Source: UBA6522 sp036231525
GTDB lineage: Bacteria > Pseudomonadota > Gammaproteobacteria > Steroidobacterales > Rariloculaceae
Direction: 5' to 3'
DNA length: 22,780 nt
Assembly (NCBI GenBank): GCA_036231525.1
Contig: JAZAGZ010000005.1
Coordinates: 1-22,780 of the forward strand
A model generated the notes under the pieces. The model was not told the origin of the DNA and ran no database searches. It saw only the letters and a program-made list of their open reading frames with translations. This document shows, piece after piece, positions 1 through 7,222 of the stretch; position 1 is the stretch's first letter, and each line of letters begins with the position of its first letter. A program made the translations under genes and the position numbers.

Positions 1-1697
1 AGGTAGATACCTTTACTGGTCTTCTGCCCAAATCGTCCTGCTTCAGCCAACAGATCCCCAATGCGATAGAAACGAGGATCATCAGGTAGATCGGTTCTCT
101 CTTGGCGAACCTTATAACCAACATCGAGCCCGGCAAGATCACTCACAGCATGAGGGCCCATAGCCATCCCCCACTCTTGAAGAACTCCGTCTATCTGCTC
201 CGCAGGTGCACCTTCCAACAAAAGAAACTGGCTTTCCCGACCGTAACCGTAAAGCATTCGATTGCCAACAAAACCAAAACAGTTTCTAACAACCACCCCG
301 ACTTTCTGCAGCTTCTTCGCAAACGCAAGTGAGGTTACTATCACATCATCTGCAGTTTTAGCTCCACGCACGATTTCCAGTAGACGCATGATGTGGGCAG
401 GACTAAAAAAATGGAGGCCAATTACATCCTCCTGTCGTTCCGTCGCCGCCGCAATTCGATCTATATCCAGCGTCGAGGTGTTTGTCGCCAGAATTGTGTC
501 CGGGCGACATACACTGTCTAGCTTACGAAAGACCTCCTCTTTTATAGCCATATTTTCAAATACGGCCTCGATTACAAGATCCACGTCAGCGACAGAATCA
601 TAATCCTGAGTTGTTTCCAGACGCGCTAATCCATCCTCCATATTTGAATCATCGATCCGACTACGGGAGACATCATGCTCATAAAGTCCTGTTATCGTGC
701 TGCAGCCCCGTTCGAGCTCTGAATTTTTATTGTCCAGCAAGACAACTTTCAAACCAGCTGTGAGACAGCTATATGCAATACCTGCGCCCATGGTGCCCGC
801 ACCAATCACTGCGACCCGCTTTATCTCGCGCTGAGAAACCTCAACAGGAATCCCGGGAACTTTTGCAACCGCCCGTTCTGCGAAAAAAATATGCCGCAGC
901 GCCCTCGACTGCGGAGATGCCTTACATTCATCAAAGAATATTCGTTCCTGAACTGCTGCTTCATCGAAAGGCATCTCAATAGACGCTTCTACGCATCTAA
1001 TAATTTTCTCCGGGGATATGAGGCCTTGTGTTTTGCGCTTGATTCTTTTTCGATAATTATCAAAAAACCCACGAGAAACAAGCTCAACGGTGAGATCTCG
1101 CACCCGCTTAGGTTCTAAACTTTCGGCCACAACCTTATGTGCAAATGTGATGGCTCCATCTAGAAAATTCTCATCTTCGAGCACCTGATCGATGATCCCC
1201 TCTGTCTCCGCAGTCACCGCGTCCATAGGCCTACCGGAGATCATTAGGTCCAGCGCACGTTCCACGCCGACAAGACGTGGCAAACGCTGAGTCCCAGTTG
1301 CGCCAGGAAGCAGACCCAAAGTCACTTCAGGAAAACCTATCTGAGCATCGGGCGGAGCTACCCGATAGTGGCACCCAAGAGCAATCTCAAACCCACCACC
1401 GAGAGCTGTACCATGAATTGCTGCAACAACCGGTTTCTCATTTTCTTCAATGCGCTCAACAACCACAGAAAGGTGGGGTGCTTGTGGTGGCTGACTAAAC
1501 TCACGGATATCAGCGCCCGCAAAAAAAGTGCGTCCAACACAGGTCAGAACGATAGCCTTGACATCGCGACTACCATCAGCCTCTTCCATTGCGTCAACAA
1601 GACCCGCACGCACAGATTGTGACAAAGCATTCACGGGGGGGTTGTTCACCATGATGATCGCCAGATCGCTACAAAACTTAACGTCGACCTCACTCAT
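1..1697 (-). CDS. Bifunctional enoyl-CoA hydratase / 3-hydroxyacyl-CoA dehydrogenase, 5' part (runs off left edge)
   Basis: Partial gene: 565 codons are open from an ATG at 1697 to the window edge, of about 700 expected for the family. It should hydrate trans-2-enoyl-CoA and oxidise the resulting 3-hydroxyacyl-CoA with NAD in fatty-acid beta-oxidation, in the cytoplasm. Residues 1-190 are a crotonase domain: GADIREF, an oxyanion-hole region ALGGGFE and FPEVTLGLLPGA. The two catalytic glutamates fall at E104 and E124, with the same 20-residue spacing as in peroxisomal multifunctional enzyme 1. A Rossmann motif VIGAGTMGAGIA begins near residue 297, followed by GLHFFSPAHIM with the dehydrogenase histidine. 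GRFGQKTSKGIY of the C-terminal dehydrogenase domain sits at the edge. The start is set by AGGAGG (complement of 1705-1710), 7 nt upstream. Organisation resembles EHHADH more than the classic fadB, and no thiolase gene is visible, so no symbol is given. The gene diverges from fdxA across 295 bp in which I could assign no convincing promoter. Confidence 0.93.
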   Translation of the reverse strand, partial: MSEVDVKFCSDLAIIMVNNPPVNALSQSVRAGLVDAMEEADGSRDVKAIVLTCVGRTFFAGADIREFSQPPQAPHLSVVVERIEENEKPVVAAIHGTALGGGFEIALGCHYRVAPPDAQIGFPEVTLGLLPGATGTQRLPRLVGVERALDLMISGRPMDAVTAETEGIIDQVLEDENFLDGAITFAHKVVAESLEPKRVRDLTVELVSRGFFDNYRKRIKRKTQGLISPEKIIRCVEASIEMPFDEAAVQERIFFDECKASPQSRALRHIFFAERAVAKVPGIPVEVSQREIKRVAVIGAGTMGAGIAYSCLTAGLKVVLLDNKNSELERGCSTITGLYEHDVSRSRIDDSNMEDGLARLETTQDYDSVADVDLVIEAVFENMAIKEEVFRKLDSVCRPDTILATNTSTLDIDRIAAATERQEDVIGLHFFSPAHIMRLLEIVRGAKTADDVIVTSLAFAKKLQKVGVVVRNCFGFVGNRMLYGYGRESQFLLLEGAPAEQIDGVLQEWGMAMGPHAVSDLAGLDVGYKVRQERTDLPDDPRFYRIGDLLAEAGRFGQKTSKGIY

Positions 1698-1992
1698 CAG
1701 CGTTCCTCCTAATCACTTGATGGTCTCATTGATTTAATATGCATCATAGAAATTCTAAGAATCTAAATCGAGATTTCCGCGGAATAAGGGACACTGCCCA
1801 CAGCACCATTTTTCTTTCCACACCAGACAGTTAGATTTACCGGAAAGCGTTCTGAACATTTTTCCAAAATATAAAAAGCTCATTGGAAGGTTCTTTTTAG
1901 GAGAATGGTAAAATAAAATTTGGCCGCAAATTAGTTGTTGAGGCTACAATACCGCCGCCGAGGAAAACCGAGTGCATAGAGAGGACTGAAAT

Positions 1993-2316
1993 ATGACCTA
2001 TGTCGTTACTGAGAGTTGTATAAAGTGCAAGTTAACGGACTGCGTTGAGGTTTGTCCGGTTGATTGCTTTCACGAGGGCCCGAACATGCTAGTGATTGAC
2101 CCCGAGGAATGCATTGACTGCACCCTGTGCGAGCCAGAATGCCCTGTGGAGGCAATTTGCTCCGAGGACGAGATACCGGACGGGCAGGAGCAATTTCTCG
2201 AGTTAAATGCGGAACTTACCAAGAATTGGCCAGTAATCTCACAAGCCAAGGATCCCCCTGAAGATGCCGATGACTGGAGAGAAATCCCGGATAAGCTTCA
2301 ATATCTTGAGCGATAA
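1993..2316 (+). CDS. fdxA: 7Fe ferredoxin FdxA ([3Fe-4S] plus [4Fe-4S])
   Basis: Small acidic cytoplasmic electron carrier of 107 residues, the usual length of the Azotobacter FdI / Pseudomonas FdxA type. Cysteines C9, C17 and C50 match the 3Fe-4S ligands, and C21, C40, C43 and C46 match the 4Fe-4S ligands. C12 and C25 are the extra non-ligand cysteines typical of this family. The C-terminal 45 residues form the acidic tail that wraps the core in known structures. An AGGA-type ribosome site (GAGGA at 1981-1985) lies 7 nt before the ATG. The gene diverges from the beta-oxidation gene and is followed by a repeat-rich AT spacer and a Nudix gene. No dedicated redox partner lies in the window. Family assignment is firm; the physiological partner is unknown. 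Confidence 0.96.
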   Translation: MTYVVTESCIKCKLTDCVEVCPVDCFHEGPNMLVIDPEECIDCTLCEPECPVEAICSEDEIPDGQEQFLELNAELTKNWPVISQAKDPPEDADDWREIPDKLQYLER

Positions 2317-2340
2317 TCATATCAGTCTATTTGTAATCTT

Positions 2341-2386
2341 TTAGACGATTTTAGAAGAATTTAGACGCTTTTAGGGTTATTTTTAG
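2341..2386. repeat. Tandem 10-bp TTAG repeats between fdxA and the Nudix gene
   Basis: TTAG occurs at 2341, 2351, 2361 and 2371, exactly 10 bp apart, with a fifth copy at 2383. The units are TTAGACGATT, TTAGAAGAAT, TTAGACGCTT and TTAGGGTTAT, suggesting a consensus near TTAGACGNTT. The block fills most of the 91-bp spacer between the fdxA stop and the GTG start of the next gene. There is no GC-rich stem, so it is not an intrinsic terminator. Spacing of about one helical turn would place all copies on one DNA face. Function is unknown. Confidence 0.75.
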
Positions 2387-2407
2387 AAATTCTCTACGGA
2401 AAGCAGT

Positions 2408-3193
2408 GTGGAACCTGCGAAAGCATCGTCCGCGGTGATTCTCATACGCGATAAAGACGACGATACTGAAATTTTCATGGGGCAGCGTCATGGACGTGCC
2501 ACTTTTGCCTCGACGTTCGTCTTTCCAGGCGGGTTGCTTAACCCAGAGGATAAATCAGTACACCATCACTGCAGCGGGCTGAACCACAGCACAGCTAATG
2601 AGAGACTATCCTTGGCCTCTGGTGGTTTAGATTACTACAGCGCAGCCCTGCGAGAACTTTTTGAGGAGGCCTGTGTGCTTCTTGCAACCGATTCTAACGG
2701 TAGCTGGGTCACAGATAAGGGAGATGGGCAAACATCGCTAGCAGAAATCCGACAAAACCTTATTTCAGGTAATCTGGTTTGGTCAAAACTCCTATCTAGC
2801 TGGAATATTAAGCTCGCGGTTGATCGCTTGCATTACGTAGGCCATTGGGAAACACCTTTGGCTCTTAAAGCACGTTTTTCAACCCGTTTTTTTCTAGCAG
2901 ATCTCCCACCAGGACAAAACCCCGAACACGACGGCAAAGAATTGGTCAATAGTCGCTGGCTAAAACCAGCCGAAGCGTTAGAGCTTCATGCAGCCGGTGA
3001 GATAGATCTACCGTTCCCCCACATGAAACATCTGGAGATCCTGTCAAACCTTTCGACGTCGGATGCTCAGCGGGATTGGGCTCGTAACCGTTGGCGAGAG
3101 CCGGTGATAAAAATTAGGCCCTGGCTGATCAAAAAGAACGATGAACGCAAATTTTTGTTACCCGGGGAACCCGATTATCCAGATCATGCTTGA
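2408..3193 (+). CDS. NUDT19-like Nudix hydrolase (probable CoA/acyl-CoA or nucleotide diphosphatase)
   Basis: 261-residue Nudix protein of the subfamily in which the Nudix box is split by a long insert. FPGG is at residues 39-42 and RELFEEAC at 82-89, about 40 residues later. The RExxEE metal-binding glutamates are intact, but the glycine normally following is cysteine (C89). The second half has the pattern W-x-TP followed by RF-x-TRFFL, then a proline-rich segment, as in mammalian NUDT19 (RP2), which hydrolyses the diphosphate of CoA and its esters. Substrate is therefore inferred and could differ. The start is a GTG with only a weak purine-rich ribosome site (CGGAAAG); no better in-frame start is evident. 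It lies 91 bp after fdxA and ends 8 bp from the convergent outer-membrane gene. With a beta-oxidation gene nearby, acyl-CoA turnover is plausible. Confidence 0.8.
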   Translation: MEPAKASSAVILIRDKDDDTEIFMGQRHGRATFASTFVFPGGLLNPEDKSVHHHCSGLNHSTANERLSLASGGLDYYSAALRELFEEACVLLATDSNGSWVTDKGDGQTSLAEIRQNLISGNLVWSKLLSSWNIKLAVDRLHYVGHWETPLALKARFSTRFFLADLPPGQNPEHDGKELVNSRWLKPAEALELHAAGEIDLPFPHMKHLEILSNLSTSDAQRDWARNRWREPVIKIRPWLIKKNDERKFLLPGEPDYPDHA

Positions 3194-3201
3194 CGTCAAA
3201 A

Positions 3202-5946
3202 TCAGGGCTGAAGAAGATAGGAGAATTTGATAAAGAATTGTTCACCATCGCGTTGTAAATCATTTGTACGAAGCAGCTCAGTACCCATTTCTGTGTCTAC
3301 CAACTCGAAGTTGCTTGAGTTTGTGTTATAGCCTAGATAGAGAGCTGACCAAGGATTTATGACATAACGTATTAAGATATCAAAATTAAGGTTCTCCTCA
3401 TTCTTGAGAGAAGTAAGAACTCCCGGCTCTGTCATCTCGTGCTGTGCGATCAAACGCAGTGAAAGTTCTTTCGAAAACTGATAATTCCAACGTGTCCGCA
3501 GAATCTTATCTGTAAAAATATTGCCAGCTCCTCCCTGATCTTCAAGTTCTGTATGCAGATATGTCAAATCAAGTCTGAGTCGGTCGATGGGACGCCAAAG
3601 CAAGGTGAACTCGCTGCTGAATTTATCACCTAACTCCGGCTCCATTCCTACTGTTGGCGTTAGATTAATCGCATCCCCGCCTTCTAAACCAAGACCAAAC
3701 CCCACCGTTGAAAACACCTGTGTTGCAAAATCAGCGCCCCATCGCTTCTGATCAAAATCTTTATTGAGAACAAGCCCAGAAACATCTTCGGGTCTAAGCC
3801 GCTCTCTAAGATCCTGATAATCAAGAGTAAGTTTAGTTTCTCCATCCCAGCTCACCTCTAAACGAGAACTGACTTGAGAAAAAAGACGCATACCTTGTTG
3901 ATCCTGGACTCGATTTGTCTGCAACCTCGGTGCCCAACTATTCACTAAGCTATTTTCGGGCCAAAATGTATATCTCATCCATCCGTGAGTAGATCGTGTA
4001 TTAGCTATATAGTTGCGATTAAAATAACCAAGATCCGCTCTAAAACCCTCAGTCGTATCGATTACATGAGTATGGGTAGCCAGGCTCCGACCATTGCGAT
4101 CAAGACGTATATTAGCTTGACGCCCGTTCGAGGTCTCAACTTCAGTATCTTCGAATTGCGTACCAATTAACTGCAATTCCGTCGTCCAGTTAGGATTTAG
4201 ATTGAAACGTCCATCAATACTTGCCACCTGATTAAGCTCCGAACCAAACCCACGGCTGTTGTACAACATCCCCATCCGACCCTGTTCTGAAATATCCCGG
4301 AACACACGCAAAATACTAATATCGGCCGCTTTCCCGGCCATAGGATCTCCAAGATCGAGACCTTGTCCCGGCGCCTCATCATTCATGAGCATTGAACCGA
4401 TACCCCAAGGCCCCATTTTCCCCGTTAATCTAAGCCCTGCTTCCGGATCAATGATTCGGCGCGTAAATATAAGAGTCGACTCTGTATCAAAGTAATCAGA
4501 ATTCTCCAAAAAGAATGGTCGACGCTCTGGAAACCGTACTTCGAATCGCTCATTCAACGTAACCTGAGGCTCGTCCGACTCAACCTGACTAAAATCTGGG
4601 TTTAGAGTTGCATCAAAAACGAGGCTATCTTGGAACACAAATTTCGCATCAAGCCCAATATTTTCCTCCGCACTATCGTTGAACGCGGGTCCGCCGACCG
4701 CATTTGAATCCAACACATCGAAACTTCGAGCGAAGGCAAATGGGATTAATTGGATATTTCGACCCGGAGAAACTTCCCGGACACCCCGCACAATTGCGGC
4801 CTGATTCAAACGACCTTGAATAGTCGAAGAATAACGTGGCCAGTAAGAAAGTTCGCTCAGTCTTGGAATTCTACGTCCAAACATAATCCGCCAAGTCTGC
4901 TCATCCGTGTCCGGAAATCGTAGTGTCCGCAGAGGAACGGTAATCTTAACCATATATCCAGAATCAGTGACCTGAGCGTCTGAATACCAAACCGCTTCAT
5001 AAGAGGTGTCAAACCTGCCTTGCTGAGCAATCTCAGACCAGCGGCCATCTCTTTGCACCCCTAGTGGATTTGTCGCAAATCCATAGGCAGAACGTTGATC
5101 ATTAAACGTATCAATCAAAAGTTCTATACGATCATCATTATCAACGTTCTCTCTCGGTGACAAATTTGCTCGAATCTGTTCTGGCTCGTTGTCGAATGCG
5201 AGAAAAATGGCATAAAAATTCCTATTGTCGTAGGCAGTGTAAACAGCCGTTCTCTGGCTAGCTGGTGCTCCGTCGGTAGGTATGCGTTGCACAAACCCCT
5301 CTGCTCTAGCCATCATCTCAACAATTTCTGGTGAAGCTTCCATTCCTAGAAAGTCAGCAAGCTCGGGTTCCCTTTCTATAAAAGGAATATTCAGATCACC
5401 CACTTGCTGAGCAATCTGAATCTGCTCAAAACGCCTCTGAGATTCGGTGGGCGTACCTGACTCAGCAGGCTGGACCGGAGGCTCTAGAGTGGGGCTGGCA
5501 CCAGGAGACGTGGGAACTATGGTTTGAATGCTCGATGGAGCCAGTGAGGGCTCAGCAGCATGCGCCACAACTTGTCCCGGTTCATTTAACACCCAGGGCT
5601 GATCAAATCCGTTTGAACTTAAAAACGCTGCAACGGCAGCAGCACTCTGGCGGCTTGATGTGGGACCTACTCTGACTCTGAATATAGGGCGCCCGTTGGA
5701 GATAGAGGAGAATATACGACCGGTTAAGCCAAACGTTGCCACACGATCGGCGAGTAGTTGGGCGTTTTGCTCCTCACTAAAACTCCCCAGTTGTACCATC
5801 CAGGCCCCACCAGGGGTATTCGCGGTTTCGCTGTTTTGGGCGAGACTGAACGGTGTACACAGTCCCAGCAGAATAGTGGCGATAGCCACTTTCCACTGAC
5901 CCAGCGCCATCAAAAAGAAGTGCTGTGATGAATTCCGACTTCTCAT
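3202..5946 (-). CDS. Outer-membrane protein with SPOR domain, CBM9-like domain and DUF5916-type beta-barrel
   Basis: Large exported protein, about 914 residues from the chosen ATG at 5946. Residues 13-36 are a signal peptide ending CTPFSLA-Q. A SPOR domain follows (about residues 48-125): WMVQLGSFS near its start and RVRVGPTSS near its end are typical of this peptidoglycan-binding fold. A proline/serine-rich linker leads to a CBM9-like beta-sandwich (about 235-390) with acidic DDRIELLIDTF. The C-terminal half (about 430-914) has alternating aromatic and charged strands expected of a DUF5916 beta-barrel, including RRPFFLENSDYF. Barrel strands are inferred from pattern, not a prediction run. 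The open frame extends upstream to a TTG at 6081, and an ATG at 5910 would give a cleaner signal peptide. None of the three starts has a good ribosome site. Substrate is unknown. It converges on the Nudix gene with an 8-bp gap and diverges from ligJ. Confidence 0.82.
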   Translation of the reverse strand: MRSRNSSQHFFLMALGQWKVAIATILLGLCTPFSLAQNSETANTPGGAWMVQLGSFSEEQNAQLLADRVATFGLTGRIFSSISNGRPIFRVRVGPTSSRQSAAAVAAFLSSNGFDQPWVLNEPGQVVAHAAEPSLAPSSIQTIVPTSPGASPTLEPPVQPAESGTPTESQRRFEQIQIAQQVGDLNIPFIEREPELADFLGMEASPEIVEMMARAEGFVQRIPTDGAPASQRTAVYTAYDNRNFYAIFLAFDNEPEQIRANLSPRENVDNDDRIELLIDTFNDQRSAYGFATNPLGVQRDGRWSEIAQQGRFDTSYEAVWYSDAQVTDSGYMVKITVPLRTLRFPDTDEQTWRIMFGRRIPRLSELSYWPRYSSTIQGRLNQAAIVRGVREVSPGRNIQLIPFAFARSFDVLDSNAVGGPAFNDSAEENIGLDAKFVFQDSLVFDATLNPDFSQVESDEPQVTLNERFEVRFPERRPFFLENSDYFDTESTLIFTRRIIDPEAGLRLTGKMGPWGIGSMLMNDEAPGQGLDLGDPMAGKAADISILRVFRDISEQGRMGMLYNSRGFGSELNQVASIDGRFNLNPNWTTELQLIGTQFEDTEVETSNGRQANIRLDRNGRSLATHTHVIDTTEGFRADLGYFNRNYIANTRSTHGWMRYTFWPENSLVNSWAPRLQTNRVQDQQGMRLFSQVSSRLEVSWDGETKLTLDYQDLRERLRPEDVSGLVLNKDFDQKRWGADFATQVFSTVGFGLGLEGGDAINLTPTVGMEPELGDKFSSEFTLLWRPIDRLRLDLTYLHTELEDQGGAGNIFTDKILRTRWNYQFSKELSLRLIAQHEMTEPGVLTSLKNEENLNFDILIRYVINPWSALYLGYNTNSSNFELVDTEMGTELLRTNDLQRDGEQFFIKFSYLLQP

Positions 5947-6087
5947 ATTGAGGTCATTCTGTCTGTACCAACCTATAAGCCGAGCGAATTCTATCGAAAA
6001 TAAATCTGAATTGAGCGCAAGATCGCCGAAAGGAGGTGAAAGTTTTGTCACAAACCGATTATGTTCTTCTGAATCCATCAACCAACG

Positions 6088-6117
6088 GTGACGTTTCAGG
6101 CTTCAGGGTGATATAAA
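6088..6117 (+). promoter_or_regulatory. Candidate sigma70 promoter for the ligJ-type gene
   Basis: GTGACG (6088-6093) and TATAAA (6112-6117) are separated by 18 bp. They match the -35 consensus at 4 of 6 positions and the -10 consensus at 5 of 6. Transcription would begin near 6124, giving a leader of about 30 nt before the ATG at 6155. It is a pattern match only. If correct, it makes the long upstream extension of the divergent SPOR/DUF5916 gene less likely. Confidence 0.35.
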
Positions 6118-6154
6118 GAAGTTCACAAAATAAACATAAGTATTTCTGACCAGC

Positions 6155-7177
6155 ATGATTATCGACTGCCACGGACACTACACCACCGAACCCTCAGAGC
6201 TGGGCCAATATCGTGACCAGCAAAAAACCGATCTGCAAAAGAATCCACTTCATCAGGCCGAAAGGGGCATTCTTAAAATCACAGACGATCAGCTCCGAGA
6301 AAGTGTTGAAGGAGCCCAGCTCAAACTCCAGCGCGAGCGCGGAACAGATAGGACCATATTCTCGCCTCGAGCGAGCGGAATGGGCCATCACATCGGTAAC
6401 GAATCTACAAGCCAGACGTGGACAGCTCACTGCAACGAACTGATCTATCGCCTAACCCAACTCTACCCGAACAACTTCATCGGCGTGTGCCAATTGCCTC
6501 AGTCACCAGAAGCAGCTCTTGACGCCTCAGTTACGGAGCTCGAGCGCTGCGTCACCGAACTGGGTTTCATTGGCTGCAACCTTAATCCTGACCCGACAGG
6601 TGGCTATTTCACCTCACCTCCTCTTGGTGACAGATACTGGTATCCCATCTATGAGAAAATGTGCGAGTTGGAAGTGCCCGCCATGATCCACGTTAGCGCT
6701 GCGTGCAATCCAGTTTTCCATACGACTGGCTCATACTACCTCAGTGCAGATACAACAGCTTTCATGCAGATGATGACCTCGGATATCTTTAAAGATTTTC
6801 CAGATCTCAAGCTGATTATCCCCCACGGTGGAGGAGCCGTTCCGTTTCACTGGGGGCGCTTTCGAGGCCTCGCAGATATGTTAAAACGCCCTACGTTGAA
6901 TGAACTTGTGCTCAACAATGTATTTTTTGACACTTGCGTATACCATCAGCCTGGCATTGACCTATTACTTGCTGTGATACCAGTCGATAACATTCTATTT
7001 GCATCAGAGATGGTGGGCGCCGTACGTGGTATTGACCCAGAAACAGGCCACTATTTCGATGATACCAAGCGGTACATCTTAGGTAATACGACACTGAGTG
7101 ACGAGGATCGACAAAAGATCTTTGAGGGTAACGCCAGACGTGTATACAGCCGACTATCAGATGCTATCGACACCTGA
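6155..7177 (+). CDS. ligJ: 4-oxalomesaconate hydratase, LigJ type (amidohydrolase superfamily)
   Basis: 340-residue protein expected to add water to 4-oxalomesaconate, giving 4-carboxy-4-hydroxy-2-oxoadipate, in the protocatechuate/gallate 4,5-cleavage pathway (cytoplasmic). It begins IIDCHGHYT, with H6 and H8 placed as the metal-binding pair of Sphingobium LigJ. H179 (PAMIHVS) and E285 (ASEMVGAVRG) match the other two zinc ligands with a one-residue shift. IIPHGGGAVPFHWGRFRG and FFDTCVYHQPG are further strongly LigJ-like signatures, recalled from family knowledge rather than aligned. It is the same length as LigJ. The ribosome site before the ATG is weak. The gene stands alone: no ligAB dioxygenase, ligC, ligI or aldolase gene lies within the window. 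A different amidohydrolase or decarboxylase specificity is possible but less likely given the conserved ligands. Confidence 0.86.
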   Translation: MIIDCHGHYTTEPSELGQYRDQQKTDLQKNPLHQAERGILKITDDQLRESVEGAQLKLQRERGTDRTIFSPRASGMGHHIGNESTSQTWTAHCNELIYRLTQLYPNNFIGVCQLPQSPEAALDASVTELERCVTELGFIGCNLNPDPTGGYFTSPPLGDRYWYPIYEKMCELEVPAMIHVSAACNPVFHTTGSYYLSADTTAFMQMMTSDIFKDFPDLKLIIPHGGGAVPFHWGRFRGLADMLKRPTLNELVLNNVFFDTCVYHQPGIDLLLAVIPVDNILFASEMVGAVRGIDPETGHYFDDTKRYILGNTTLSDEDRQKIFEGNARRVYSRLSDAIDT

Positions 7178-7222
7178 CAGAAAGAATCTCCAACTCTGGA
7201 GCCGCCTCACTTTGTTTAAGCC

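Noticed and set aside
262..603. 113-codon open frame on the plus strand
   Set aside because: Antisense to the hydroxyacyl-CoA dehydrogenase domain of the left-edge gene, which is open and motif-rich throughout on the minus strand.
7188..7201. Intrinsic terminator between ligJ and the hydrolase gene
   Set aside because: The hairpin has only a 5-bp stem and no T-run on either side.
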